Assembly: GCF_030161115.1 (NCBI RefSeq)
Contig: NZ_BSPQ01000015.1
Span: 101,459 to 165,458, forward strand
DNA length: 64,000 nucleotides
Reading direction: 5' to 3'
Origin: Psychromonas marina
GTDB taxonomy: Bacteria; Pseudomonadota; Gammaproteobacteria; Enterobacterales; Psychromonadaceae
Shown: piece by piece, positions 29,993 through 39,719 of the stretch
Layout: each line of letters starts with the position of its first letter
Position numbering within the stretch: position 1 is the first letter of the stretch
The notes under the pieces: generated by a model
Database searches by the model: none
Told to the model about the DNA's origin: nothing
Seen by the model: only the letters and a program-made list of their open reading frames with translations
Position numbers and translations under genes: made by a program

Positions 29993-32751
29993 TTTTGTAA
30001 ACCTTTATTTAAATACATCGAAAGAATGTCAAGTTCATCTGATTGCAACATCACATATGCGTCTAATTTTTTTAATAAATCTTTTTGAACTTGCGTAAAT
30101 GCCTGCTGTTCAACGATATATATATATACAATGCCATTAATATTAAGTTGCTTATATTTAATAGAGGCAGATTCTAAGTTGCTGATAACATGTTCACTAG
30201 CAGCTTCATCTTCGAATTGCCCTAAGTACAAATAGATAGATTTATTGTCGTTTAATAGTTGTGCTGACTCTTCCCAGCCTAATGTATTGCCTTGATTGTC
30301 TTTTTTATCAATACCAGGCAAGCAGTAACCACGACTCACTTTATCTTGCCCCTGTTTCAGGTCTTGCACTTCGTACAAACAGATACCTTTCCTTGACACT
30401 AAATAATAATCACTATTAGCGCGATAATTAATTCGAAAAACACCATCTTCAGTAACTGGTTCAACACCAACACACCCATCACCGATACATTGAACTTGTG
30501 ATATAGCGTTACCATCCATGTCATCTAAGATAACAATTTCACTCAATAAGTATTCCGCTTGAACTTCCATTTGATAAAAACTACCTGGATACGAGAACAT
30601 ATCTTTTCTATTGTTTGCAAGCTCAACATTTTCACCATCTTGCTCAACCACTAAACCCATCTGCTGATACTCATTTAATTTAATAAGTGTTTCTGCTTTA
30701 TTTAACTTAGTGCGTCCTCGAAAGTCACCTTCTTGGGTCTGACTAAGGTATAGTCCTTCCTTTTTTCGTTCTGTCGAACCTTCCGGCTTGATGACCTTAA
30801 CATTAGAAAATGATCGACTTTTTTCATTTGATAAATAGACACCTTTAGTGGAGAAAATTTGAGTGCCACTAATACTTGCCGATACGTTATTTGAACCATC
30901 GCGCGCAAAGGCATAAGCGTTAATATTTGCAGCATCAACAGACCCCGATACCGTCCCTGATAACTCCGCATTAACTTCATTTGAACGATCGATAGTTGCA
31001 CCAACAGAAACGTTACTGTACAAGCCGTCATCTACTCTATCGTATCGAAGGTAATTGGTATTTTGACTAAAGCCCTGATCATCTGCTGTAACCATTAACT
31101 GCCCTGAAACACCACTACCAAATTCATGAGTCCAAGATAAATTAGCTGAAAAATCATCGTTAAATTCGCTCTCGCTATAAATAGTACTTACTGTGACAAA
31201 CCCACCAAATAAAGAGCGACTCCAAGAGGCCGACACTGACTCAGATAGATTTTTATGGTAACCAGCACCATGTTCCTGATAATCATTGTTAAACCTGCTG
31301 TAGTAGACATAAGCCGTTCCTCCAACAAATTCACCTGACCAACCGATACCAAAATTGCCTTCATTTCCTTGCGAATAGAGATAATTACTTAGTGAAAGTT
31401 CTGAACTTTCCTCGCTGTCAACAAAGCTCTCAAAATCAGCATAAAAAGAGTAAAGTGATAGTCTGCCTGAATGGTAATAGTCATGATTTGTGAATACACC
31501 TGCTGAATAATCAAACGAAATGTTATTTGTTAGGAGATATGAACCACCTAATTGGATATATTGATCAGTATCGTTACTAGTTAGTGCTGCGCCCATTAAT
31601 AGACTTTCTGAAACACGGTATGAACCCGCAGCTCTTGCATACTCTCGACCTGTAGCATCGTTCTTATCAACGCGCTCATATTCATGGTTATCAAACTCAA
31701 GTTGGCCAACGCCAACATTAAAATCAAAGCTATTTACAGCAAGAGAAAACTTATCATTGTTAACTACTTGCCTTCTTTCTTGTAGTACGATGCTTCCAGC
31801 CACTTTAAGATATATTGATATCTCATAAGCCCCTTTGGGTAATTCATCGTAAGTGACCGTCTGTTGCCCTTCATTAACAACACGATTCAAAATCAAACGA
31901 TCATCTCGATAGATTTCTAATTGCCCATTTTGTGGAGCATAAAACTGGATTGTTTGTAATGATCCAGGCTCACCAATAAGTAAATTATTACTCGAACCAA
32001 GCAACAAGCTCGTACCAGCAAAGTCTGCACCATCACTTAAAAAGTCGGTAGAATTAAACTCTGGATTATATCGATTCTTACCAACTTGCACTCGGAATCC
32101 ATTAGAAAAATCAACATCATAGATACCGGTGTAAATTTCAGAATTATTACTTGATAGTTCACTATCAATATAAACATGCCCTAAAGGCAATCCGATTGTG
32201 GTTTGGTTATTAAAACTAACGGAGTCATTACTATCAAGATCAGAATAAACATATAGGTTCATCCAATTGTTTATCGCATTGTTGTGGCTCACCGAATTAC
32301 GATACTCTTTACCCGAAGCCTTATTTTCAACAGATTTTGGCGATATAAATAATTTTAATAGCTCATTGTCGAAATCAAATATATATCGTGTTTTCTCATC
32401 GGTAGAGGTTAATAAACAGTCTGTTAATCTTTCAGTACACTCAGGATCTGACTCGATGCCATTCACCGCAGCACTCAGAATAGCCTCAATTTCATCCGCG
32501 GAAATGTTTTTACTGTTCAGGAACGCCTTTAATTTTAGGAGTGAATCACCGCCACCTTCTACTTTAAATGTGTCATAGTTGACTAAAGCCGATAGCTGTA
32601 CGCCCTGATTTTCACCAGCAATTACGATATGTATCTGCTTCTCTGTATCATAAAAAAAATCTTCAAAGCCCACAGGGTAATTATCAACACTAGCGTTAGC
32701 AAATGAACTCTGAATAATTAAAGCCAAGATGGTTTTTTGAACATAATTCAT
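29989..32751 (-). CDS. Outer-membrane fimbrial usher (CooC/TcfC type) with SPOR-like C-terminus
   Basis: A 920-residue protein with signal peptide (cleavage near SSFANA). The central part is a long beta-barrel typical of ushers: FYAPQNGQLEIYRDDRLILN, GAYEISIYLKVAGSIV, GREYARAAGSYRVSESLLMG and LSWTHEFGSGVSGQL. It has the size of CS1-type ushers (about 870), which secrete and assemble pilins. The last 85 residues add an unusual segment (SIYLYLGQFEDEAASEHVI, IKYKQLNINGIVYIYI) that looks like a SPOR domain, a peptidoglycan-binding fold. It overlaps the genes on both sides as ATGA. Confidence 0.8.
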   Translation of the reverse strand: MNYVQKTILALIIQSSFANASVDNYPVGFEDFFYDTEKQIHIVIAGENQGVQLSALVNYDTFKVEGGGDSLLKLKAFLNSKNISADEIEAILSAAVNGIESDPECTERLTDCLLTSTDEKTRYIFDFDNELLKLFISPKSVENKASGKEYRNSVSHNNAINNWMNLYVYSDLDSNDSVSFNNQTTIGLPLGHVYIDSELSSNNSEIYTGIYDVDFSNGFRVQVGKNRYNPEFNSTDFLSDGADFAGTSLLLGSSNNLLIGEPGSLQTIQFYAPQNGQLEIYRDDRLILNRVVNEGQQTVTYDELPKGAYEISIYLKVAGSIVLQERRQVVNNDKFSLAVNSFDFNVGVGQLEFDNHEYERVDKNDATGREYARAAGSYRVSESLLMGAALTSNDTDQYIQLGGSYLLTNNISFDYSAGVFTNHDYYHSGRLSLYSFYADFESFVDSEESSELSLSNYLYSQGNEGNFGIGWSGEFVGGTAYVYYSRFNNDYQEHGAGYHKNLSESVSASWSRSLFGGFVTVSTIYSESEFNDDFSANLSWTHEFGSGVSGQLMVTADDQGFSQNTNYLRYDRVDDGLYSNVSVGATIDRSNEVNAELSGTVSGSVDAANINAYAFARDGSNNVSASISGTQIFSTKGVYLSNEKSRSFSNVKVIKPEGSTERKKEGLYLSQTQEGDFRGRTKLNKAETLIKLNEYQQMGLVVEQDGENVELANNRKDMFSYPGSFYQMEVQAEYLLSEIVILDDMDGNAISQVQCIGDGCVGVEPVTEDGVFRINYRANSDYYLVSRKGICLYEVQDLKQGQDKVSRGYCLPGIDKKDNQGNTLGWEESAQLLNDNKSIYLYLGQFEDEAASEHVISNLESASIKYKQLNINGIVYIYIVEQQAFTQVQKDLLKKLDAYVMLQSDELDILSMYLNKGLQK

Positions 32752-33236
32752 ATTGTTGCCTCTACTTTAACTGCAACATGACCAGTACAATTTAAAACTT
32801 TATCTGTTTGTGGGATATGTGGAAAAGATAATGTAAACTGATGATGCTTCGATCTTTCAACTGGGCTAGCGACGTCAAAAGTGAAGTTTTGTATGTCACC
32901 TTCTGGAAAATCATTCCCATCTAATTCACTTACTACATTATCAATTTGCACACCATTACAGTTATTCGACATGTCATTTAAAACGATTGAATACATATCA
33001 GGTGAGCTGAGAGGGGCTGTTACTGTAAACGTCATATTTACATCATCAAAAGTTGGATAATCCTTATCCTTATTGTAAAAAGCCAAGTGATATTTATTAT
33101 CCACTTCAATTGATATTTCAGATGAATCTGTTTTTTTTGCTATATAAACACTTAAATTCACTGTTTTCTCTGCTGCAAAAGTGGACAAAGAAAAAAATGA
33201 CAAGTAAATCACGATAGTTTTACTAAATATATTCAC
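32748..33236 (-). CDS. Probable minor pilin / CS1-type fimbrial subunit
   Basis: A 162-residue protein with signal peptide ending SLSTFA and a mature start AEKTVNLSVYIAKKTDSS, like the donor-strand N-termini of CS1/CFA/I pilins. The rest is beta-rich with two cysteines (NNCNG and LNCTG) and ends VKVEATI. It sits between the major pilin (with attenuator) and the usher, overlapping the latter as ATGA. A chaperone-like role is possible but it is shorter than chaperones. Confidence 0.55.
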   Translation of the reverse strand: MNIFSKTIVIYLSFFSLSTFAAEKTVNLSVYIAKKTDSSEISIEVDNKYHLAFYNKDKDYPTFDDVNMTFTVTAPLSSPDMYSIVLNDMSNNCNGVQIDNVVSELDGNDFPEGDIQNFTFDVASPVERSKHHQFTLSFPHIPQTDKVLNCTGHVAVKVEATI

Positions 33237-33285
33237 TTTGTCTCCTTTTGTTACTTAGTTATAAAGTCACTACAGTTACAAACAT

Positions 33286-33346
33286 CAAAAAATCAAGACT
33301 ACTTAGTCTTACTGGGATTTTTTCGGTAAGATTAAATAGCCTTGAT
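33286..33346 (-). terminator. Attenuator-type terminator after the major pilin
   Basis: On the minus strand ATCAAGGCTATTTAATCTTA-C and its partner GTAAGACTAAGTAGTCTTGA-T pair over about 21 positions with a few mismatches and are followed by TTTTTTG. It stands between the pilin gene and the rest of the operon, which would give much more pilin than usher mRNA. Confidence 0.8.
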
Positions 33347-33432
33347 GCTTGAGCAACTGTAATAAAAAATAGATAAAGCAAAAATTAAACAACCAAATAT
33401 TTACTGGGCATATTTACTTTATCTTAAATTAT

Positions 33433-33945
33433 TTATAGCGTTGCAGCTGATACAACTATCTGAGACATAACGACTACATTTGTACCTGATGTCAAGCCAA
33501 GGCCTGTACCGCTAAGCACTAGTTCAGTCTGACCAGTTACACCAGTCTGTTCCTGACCAGCAGAAAGATCATTACCTGATCCATCTTTTAATTCAAAACC
33601 AACATCTGTAGCGTCTTCACCAAAAGTAGTACCGTCACTGAAAGTGAAATTATTAATTTCGTATGTGTAGTCAGTTACAGGTGAATCGTCAGTCTTAACT
33701 ACGTCAAAAGAAAGCAAGCTTGCGCTAGAAAGTACATATCCACCATTTTCTGAAACGAATTTCATGTTACCGTTACTAAGATCAACAAGACCCGTACTTA
33801 CTATTTTAAAATCTGTACCAGGTGTTGATTCTACTGGTACAGTACCTGTCCACATTGCGGTGTCTGTAGCTTGAGCTAATGCAGAACCTGCATATGCTAC
33901 TGCAAGGATTGGAAATAATGCTTTTGTTAATGTTTTAAGTTTCAT
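33433..33945 (-). CDS. Major fimbrial pilin, CS1-type locus
   Basis: A 170-residue secreted protein, signal MKLKTLTKALFPILAVAYAG, cleaved after SALA, giving QATDTAMWTGTVPVEST. It has no cysteine and is acidic and beta-rich (LLSFDVVKTDD, YEINNFTFSDGTTFG, VVVMSQIVVSAATL). Size equals CooA/CfaB-type major pilins. It is the first gene of the fimbrial operon and is followed by a terminator/attenuator, typical for an abundant subunit. A related fragment (ASWTGKVP...) occurs at 36150-36368. Confidence 0.7.
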   Translation of the reverse strand: MKLKTLTKALFPILAVAYAGSALAQATDTAMWTGTVPVESTPGTDFKIVSTGLVDLSNGNMKFVSENGGYVLSSASLLSFDVVKTDDSPVTDYTYEINNFTFSDGTTFGEDATDVGFELKDGSGNDLSAGQEQTGVTGQTELVLSGTGLGLTSGTNVVVMSQIVVSAATL

Positions 33946-34131
33946 AATTAATACCTGTTAATTTAGTTAAATTTGAATACCACAATATATAGATGTGTGT
34001 AGTAGGTTTAATGCTTTATAAAAGCGTTCACCTTTTACAACACAATTTTTGTTCACAATATACTATTCAGTATATTGTTAGAAAAACACTCATCCGTAAG
34101 CAATTTTGATTTTACATAGGAAAAAACACCG

Positions 34132-34296
34132 CTATGTATCATTCCTGTATCAACACAAGGCTTCAAATGAAATTACTTACAAAAATTAATTTATTTTTTA
34201 TTACAGACCTTTCACATGGCTATTTAAAACATAAAATTAGATTGTGAAACATAAGATTTAAATCTGAAAATCGCCACCGCCTCCAAATAGCAATCA
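34132..34296. promoter_or_regulatory. Block shared with the upstream region of the type IV pilus operon
   Basis: Bases 34220-34262 (CTATTTAAAACATAAAATTA, then GATTGTGAAACATAAGATTT and AAA) match 50184-50226 at 39 of 43 positions. Weaker similarity extends left to TATGTATCAT at 34133 (50087 in the other copy). Both copies lie upstream of a pilin gene read leftward. Function unknown: a shared regulator target or remnants of one ancestral module. Confidence 0.65.
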
Positions 34297-35401
34297 TACC
34301 AAACGAATTTAATTTGTGATCTAATGTGGTATTCTTCATTTATCAGAAACTAAACGATATCAATATGAAGCATTCATCCGAACTAGCAATCCCATATACA
34401 AATAATGCGAGTCTTAAACTGCGTTATTTGGCCGTGCAGAAATTCCATGAAGGTCATTCAAGAACAGCAATAGCAAAAATACTCAATGTAAGTCGACACT
34501 TAGTTAATGAGTGGGTCACAAAGTACCTATCAGGTAGTTTTGATGCATTGGCATTAAAATTAGCGACTGGCCAACCTTCAAGGTTAACCACGAGCAAAAA
34601 AAACAGTTAAAAGAGTATGTATTAAAACATGCAGTTAAAGCTCAAGGTGGTCGATTGATGGGAAAAGATATACAGAAATATATCCATGATACTTTTGGAG
34701 TAAAGTACGAAGTTAGAAATATTTATCGCTTAATGAAAACGTTGGAAATCGTTTGGATAACTTCACGATCTAAACATCCGAAGCAAGATCTAGATGCTCA
34801 AGAAGCGTTTAAAAAAATTTCTAATTGAATCAATCATCATAATTCCCGGTCATGTCGCACTTGATACGGTAGATGTTTGGTTTCAAGATGAAGCGCGATT
34901 TGGACAACAAAATACCACGACACGTGTTTGGGCGCAAAAAGGTAGTCGGCCTAGCGTTGTCAGGCAGCAGCAATTCATTTCAACACATATTTACGGCGCA
35001 GTCTGCCCAGCAACGGGGCAAACAGAAGCATCAATAAGTCCTATCTTAAGTACAGATATGATGGAAAAGCACCTGCAACAAATATCAAATGCGACACAAG
35101 TTGGCCGTTATGCAATTGTTGTTATGGATTGCGCAAGCTGGCATTCGAATAAACTAAGTGATCGTTTTAATAATTTAGCAATAATGCACCTCCCGCCCTA
35201 TTCACCAGAGCTAAACCCTATCGAACAGGTTTGGGCACATTTAAGGGGAAGTGATTTAGCAAACTTCGCATTTAAAAATTATGAGCATATAGTTGATCAG
35301 GTAAGTCGTGCTTGGAATAAGTTCAGGCATCAAGTGGATTTCGTCAAATCCCTTTGTAAAAGAGGCTAGGCCAATCTGATCATAAATTAAATGCGCTGGT
35401 A
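34297..35401 (+). mobile_element. IS630-family element (1.1 kb), inactive
   Basis: Terminal inverted repeats ATACCAAACGAATTTAATTT and ATACCAGCGCATTTAATTTA (the latter from the right end, complemented) with TA at both tips, as expected for IS630/Tc1-type transposition. Confidence 0.8.
34365..35369 (+). pseudogene. IS630 transposase with two frameshifts
   Basis: The N-terminal HTH (ASLKLRYLAVQKFHEGHSRT, AIAKILNVSRHLVNEW) is followed by a shift at an A8 tract near 34600 and another at an A7 tract near 34810. The catalytic part then has the first Asp in DVWFQDEARFG, the second in YAIVVMDCASWHS, and Glu in PYSPELNPIEQVWAHLR. Both lesions lie in homopolymers, so slippage, sequencing error and true decay should be kept apart. 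Confidence 0.85.
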
Positions 35402-35639
35402 TCACTTTATTCCTTGATAGATTTAATGATTTTTTAGGAGGGGAACATGTACGTCGAAGCATTGAATCGTGGTGTATTATAAAGAACCTTATAAATGTAC
35501 AAAGGACTGAACTATGCATTGCTACAGTGGTTTTGCTCACCAAGGTAGAGGATGAAGATAGGAAAACAGGAAACAACTAATATGAGAGAACGATTTAACC
35601 GATTATAGATTAAGTATAAATAATCGAGTTCATGGGCAG
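35402..35639. other. Short stretch right of IS630, nothing recognised
   Basis: Small ORFs only (for example after AGGAGG at 35436, 11 codons). No supported gene. Confidence 0.4.
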
Positions 35640-35872
35640 TATTGACCGTTGTTAAGATAACTCAACCGTAAAAAGTCAATTTTGATGGTTTAAATAATGA
35701 ATAGCTATTAAATATTAATCACTTAACACGTAAAATGATGAGGTGGATGTTGAATAATATATCCGCCATTACAACCATGAACTACTTCATACAACATTCG
35801 GTAATTTAACATCGATTAACTATGGAAATAAAATGTTATGTTTTCAGTTAGGTTTGACCAGAATTATGTGCA
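35640..35872 (+). mobile_element. IS3 type A remnant (3' part)
   Basis: Degenerate match to the end of the 19.9 kb element: GGTTTAAATAATGAATAGCT, GAATAATATATCCGCCATTA, CAACATTCGG, and the terminal repeat TTTGACCAGAAT. The reading frame is broken many times. Confidence 0.75.
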
Positions 35873-36149
35873 CTACCTGTTACTTATCATTTTTCTGAGA
35901 TTAAAGCTTTTAGTATGGTTATGATGCATTACTTTCAACTCCTTCTTTAAATAAACTTAACTCATTCCCTACCCCTGTAATATAAGGCAGTGAAACTTGA
36001 AAGCGAACCTTAACCTCAATAACTTATCGATCCACACAAAGTAAACTTACAATTATACATATAAATTTTCATCTGCCATTACAGCACTAAAAACCACTTA
36101 GCCACTTTAACCATATCGAATTTTTATATGTATATATCAAACCTTTAAA
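35873..36149. other. AT-rich spacer, no gene seen
   Basis: Between the IS3 type A remnant and the pilin-like fragment. No supported feature. Confidence 0.4.
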
Positions 36150-36368
36150 TTACAATTTGTACATGTAAATTATCTGACCTTTGGAGGCTTCCTTGAGGTC
36201 GTATAGGAAATTAACATCTTTTTTGAGCTTGAAAGCACCGTTAATAACCTTCATCGGGTACATGCGTTGCGGTACTTTACCAGTCCAAGAGGCGAAAGCA
36301 CTTTCATTTGCAAAAAGGTGAGGTGAAAAAGAAAAAACAACCAAGCTAACCACTAACATTTTATTCAT
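36150..36368 (-). pseudogene. Truncated pilin-like secreted protein
   Basis: 72 residues with signal peptide MNKMLVVSLVVFSFSPHLFA and mature ESAFASWTGKVPQRMYPMKV, resembling the mature start of the major pilin at 33433 (TAMWTGTVPVES). It ends after a third of the expected length. Probably the 5' remnant of a second pilin gene. A short functional protein is less likely. Confidence 0.5.
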
Positions 36369-37067
36369 AATTTAATATCCCTTTAAATCAAATAAACACC
36401 TTTAAACAATAACTTATTTAACAACAAAAGCAAGCTTCGCGGTTGTTCTTTGACGTTTAGAAGATGTTTTTAGCATCAGGTTTCTAGTTTTAAATTATGG
36501 TGACAGTGATTTTCTATATTTATTACACTATGAACAATTTTTTCATTGATTGATAATGTCCCTTAATAGCTAAAAATAACTATTCAACATTTCAAAAGAG
36601 AGTGTAATCGTTCTCCTCCAAAACTACCTGGCTGATATTTTCGGAGGATACTACAAAGGAAACATTTGATACATTGAAGTTAATCTTCTTTGAAAGTAAG
36701 TAATTGGATTATTAACCCTCCCCCAGTGCTCATGCCTCCGCTGAATTATTTTGCTTCAAGACTATTGCTTTCAATATGTAAATAACCGTGATTGGTATCA
36801 AGCGATCATCCCTGATAGCGACAGCACTTAAACGATTTGTTCTTACCTTTGAATAAGGTGATCTAAAATAGTTAAAGACGTACACTACATAACGGATTTT
36901 ATTAAAACAAAACAGTGGCTTACTTAATAAAAAGCAGCTAAGTTAGTTGTAACATAACGAGAATTTCAAACAGTACAAGATACACTATGTCCGTACCTCT
37001 CAAGTTTCACTGTTTATCGTGACGTATCAGTTTTACCCACAGTTTTTATCCACCAAAGGAGTATGTT
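36369..37067. other. Long AT-rich intergenic region
   Basis: About 700 bases without a supported gene. Some short inverted and T-rich stretches, but no terminator of good quality. Confidence 0.4.
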
Positions 37068-37151
37068 ATGCAAGAACGTTTTATAAATGCTATTCATTCC
37101 AAGAATAAAATTAAAGTTACGTTTCATTCCAAGGAAGATGGAAGAAATCTA
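37068..37151 (+). pseudogene. 5' fragment of a small gene interrupted by an IS5-type element
   Basis: ATG 37068 after AAAGGAGT reads MQERFINAIHSKNKIKVTFH then SKEDGRN; the sequence then runs into GGGCGTGTTGATCTTTGGAG, which looks like an IS5-group terminus. The fragment resembles the start of a family of small uncharacterised proteins (IKVTFxSKEDG; from memory). Confidence 0.45.
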
Positions 37152-37204
37152 GGGCGTGTTGATCTTTGGAGGTTAATTTTTAAATTGCATGGTGAAGCAT
37201 TATA

Positions 37205-38040
37205 ATGACTTCGCCAAAAACAACCACACGTGCCAAGAACTATGTTAACCGAGCAAGGGTGGCGACTGCTACTCAAAATTATGAAAAGCACTGGCGAGTT
37301 TATAACAAGTCAGAGCACCGAATGACATTTGAAGGTATATTATATCGCCTTCGCACAGGTATCCCATGGCGTGACTTACCGATTGAATTAGGTGATTGGA
37401 GTGGCGTCTATAGACGATTTAACTTGTGGTCTAAAAAAGGGATTTTAAACCAATTATTCAAACACTTATCAAAAGATGCAGATTTTGACTGGATCTTTGC
37501 CGATGGATCAACAGTTCGTGCTCACCGCATAGTACAGGTGCTGCAACACAAGATAGTGAGTGCATTGGTAAAAGTAGAGGTGGAAACTCAACAAAGATTC
37601 ATCTGGTCGTCGATAGTGGTGGCTTACCTATTTACTTTGAACTATCAGAAGGACAGAGACATGACTCATGTAGAAAGCCTAGTAGAACACCTCAATAAAG
37701 TAAGTATCTTTATCGCGGACAAAGATTATGACAGTGCTTCACAGCAAGACTACGTGGCGTCCAAAGGAGGTTAAAAACAGTCATTGCCAAACGAAGCTAT
37801 GGTCAGGATTTGGATGAAGAGAGTATGGATTGGTGCCTATATAAGTATCGACACTATAAGTATCGACACTTAGTAGATAATTCATTTGCTAGAATTAAGC
37901 ATTATAGAGCAATATCAAGTAGGTATGACAAGCTAGCTAGAAATTATGCCAGTATGTTATCACTACCACTCTTAATGATGTGGTTACCAATGCATATTGA
38001 ACAAAAAAACATTCATTGGCCAAAGAACAACAAGCCCTAG
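37205..38040 (+). pseudogene. IS5-family transposase (IS427/IS1031-like), frameshifted
   Basis: The start has FEGILYRLRTGIPWRDLPIE and WSGVYRRFNLWSKKGIL; FDWIFADGSTVRAH contains the first catalytic Asp. A shift at about 37525 puts the next part (GKSRGGNSTKIHLVVDSGG) in another frame, a second shift restores IADKDYDS, and the C-terminal part (RYDKLARNYASMLSLPLLMM) needs a third frame change after 37770. Inactive. The left terminus is probably at 37152; I could not place the right one. Confidence 0.85.
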
Positions 38041-38262
38041 CAATTAGGTCATATGTGAATAAAAAAACAAAGCCAATGTTATGATACCAGATTATCCATT
38101 AGGAAACATGTCAGTGATTAGGCACTTTGCTCTGAATTTATTGAGCAAAGTGTAATTCACCCCATCAAAGTTGACAAGACAAATGAAAATATTAATAATA
38201 TTTCGTTATTGGCTAGAAAAACGCATTTGCGACAGAGCCCAATATAATTAAAAAGTTAAATG
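38041..38262. other. Spacer, nothing recognised
   Basis: About 220 bases between the IS5 remnant and the stop codon of the leftward secreted protein gene. Confidence 0.4.
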
Positions 38263-39297
38263 CTAAGATTCTGAAACACAGGATGCATACCAATATTCGA
38301 CATCGAACAAATTACTAGTTGTGGGCAGAGAATGGGTTGACAATAGAACGAAGAAGGCGAAAGGATCGCCGCCCTGGTGCTCAAATGTCGAAGACATGTA
38401 ATCTTCGTGGACTGGCCATCCCCGTGCCTTAAACATGTTACCAAACTTACCCGCCAAGTCTTCATAATAATCATCTTTGGTTGCCAATTTCCAGTTGGAA
38501 CGCCCTCCGAGACCTTTAGAACTATATTCATCACACATTTGATTTGCTAACTTTTGAGAGAAAAGATAAAACCTACCGAGAGGACCAAAAGTTCCTTCTT
38601 CGAGCACGGTGTTCGTTGGACGAACACTTAGATTTTGGTCTACATAGGTGACTGATGGTGAGTTAGTAAATAATTTCCCACTCCCAGCATCGAAGATATC
38701 AAGACAATTACCAGCCAAAGTAACCCCTGTAGGGCACACTCCTAAATTAGGAGTTTCTTCGTCAATAGGAGGAGGAACGAGTCCACCATTTCTTATATAA
38801 GCAGGAAGGTAGAACGCTGAAGCACTGACCTTGTCACTTAGGCCACCATCAATAGTATATTCATAATAATCACCTTCATTCAGAACAACGTAAGTAGCAA
38901 CTTTATTATCTAAAGTTTGTCTAAGGTAGCCATTAGATTTTAAATACTCCATCTGATTAGGCGCAGGTATAGACCAACCTTGTACGCCTTGAAGTGACGC
39001 CACTATATCTGAAAACTCATTAATGCCAGGATCAATAGCATTGGTAACATCCTGATATGTCATTTTTCCAAGATCTTCTATGTCAGTGTTATCAGGAACA
39101 GAAACAAAAGTACAGTCATCAGTGCTTATTTTAGCGGTATTGCTTCTACAGTAAGTAAATGGGAAACCGTCGATATAGGCCTTATCTTGGTTTCCACCTT
39201 CATTGGGGCTATTACCAATGCTCCCTGATGGTGCAGCTAAAAGAGAAAATGAAAATAATGACATAGATAAATTCAATACTGTATATTTAAACTTCAT
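38263..39297 (-). CDS. Secreted protein with DUF1566/lectin-like features
   Basis: A 344-residue protein with signal peptide (MKFKYTVLNLSMSLFSFSLL, cleaved near AAP). Two regions recall the DUF1566 (Lcl, C-type lectin-like) pattern: VQGWSIPAPNQMEYLKSNGY at about 105, and CDEYSSKGLGGRSNWKLATK followed by a Tyr/Asp-rich stretch at about 260. It ends with VEYWYASCVSES, similar in plan to the C-termini of the three lipoproteins at 21.5-27.3 kb. It is isolated between transposase remnants. Role inferred: extracellular or surface ligand binding, possibly a lost partner of a fimbrial locus whose pilin fragment lies at 36150. Confidence 0.6.
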   Translation of the reverse strand: MKFKYTVLNLSMSLFSFSLLAAPSGSIGNSPNEGGNQDKAYIDGFPFTYCRSNTAKISTDDCTFVSVPDNTDIEDLGKMTYQDVTNAIDPGINEFSDIVASLQGVQGWSIPAPNQMEYLKSNGYLRQTLDNKVATYVVLNEGDYYEYTIDGGLSDKVSASAFYLPAYIRNGGLVPPPIDEETPNLGVCPTGVTLAGNCLDIFDAGSGKLFTNSPSVTYVDQNLSVRPTNTVLEEGTFGPLGRFYLFSQKLANQMCDEYSSKGLGGRSNWKLATKDDYYEDLAGKFGNMFKARGWPVHEDYMSSTFEHQGGDPFAFFVLLSTHSLPTTSNLFDVEYWYASCVSES

Positions 39298-39576
39298 AGT
39301 TAATCCTTATATATTACATTAAGCTTGCATGTTAAAAACGTATTTTGACCATATAATTATAACTATAATTGCAAACTAATTTGAATCAGAGCTGTATCAG
39401 CTAGGCTTTCACCCTCAAAGGAATGCATTATTTTTGGTTCTGTCGCAAATAACATTTCTGTTGTGTTAAATGAGAAAGAGTGGCTTTTCAGGTGCAACTA
39501 GGCTGCGATCGCATAAAACTGCTCCCATTGTGTCATTTTTACTGAGTCGACCACCTGTCCATGTTTAATAATTGGG
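39298..39576. other. Intergenic plus scraps of transposase start
   Basis: Probably the promoter of the secreted protein at the left. At 39497-39560 the minus strand could encode a short transposase-like N-terminus (TGGRLSKNDTMGA), too short to assign. Confidence 0.35.
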
Positions 39577-39716
39577 CATCGTCATTTTCAGCTTCTTTTA
39601 TCCAACGACCAAAAATCTGAGGAGTAACCTCTAAATTTCTAGCTGCTTCAGCAATACTGTAATTTTGCTCTCAATTATGTCTTAACTGGGTTAGTCGAAT
39701 CTATTAAACCACGTCA
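39577..39716 (-). mobile_element. IS3 type B remnant (one end, internally deleted)
   Basis: Matches 57363-57575 of the complete type B copy, including CATCGTCATTTTCAGCTTCT and the terminus TTAACTGGGTTAGTCGAATC...ACGTCA, but lacks about 70-90 bases around the orfA start codon. Confidence 0.85.
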
Positions 39717-39719
39717 GTA

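Noticed and set aside
30702..31031. 109-residue ORF in another frame of the usher
   Set aside because: Shadow of the usher gene; no independent signals.
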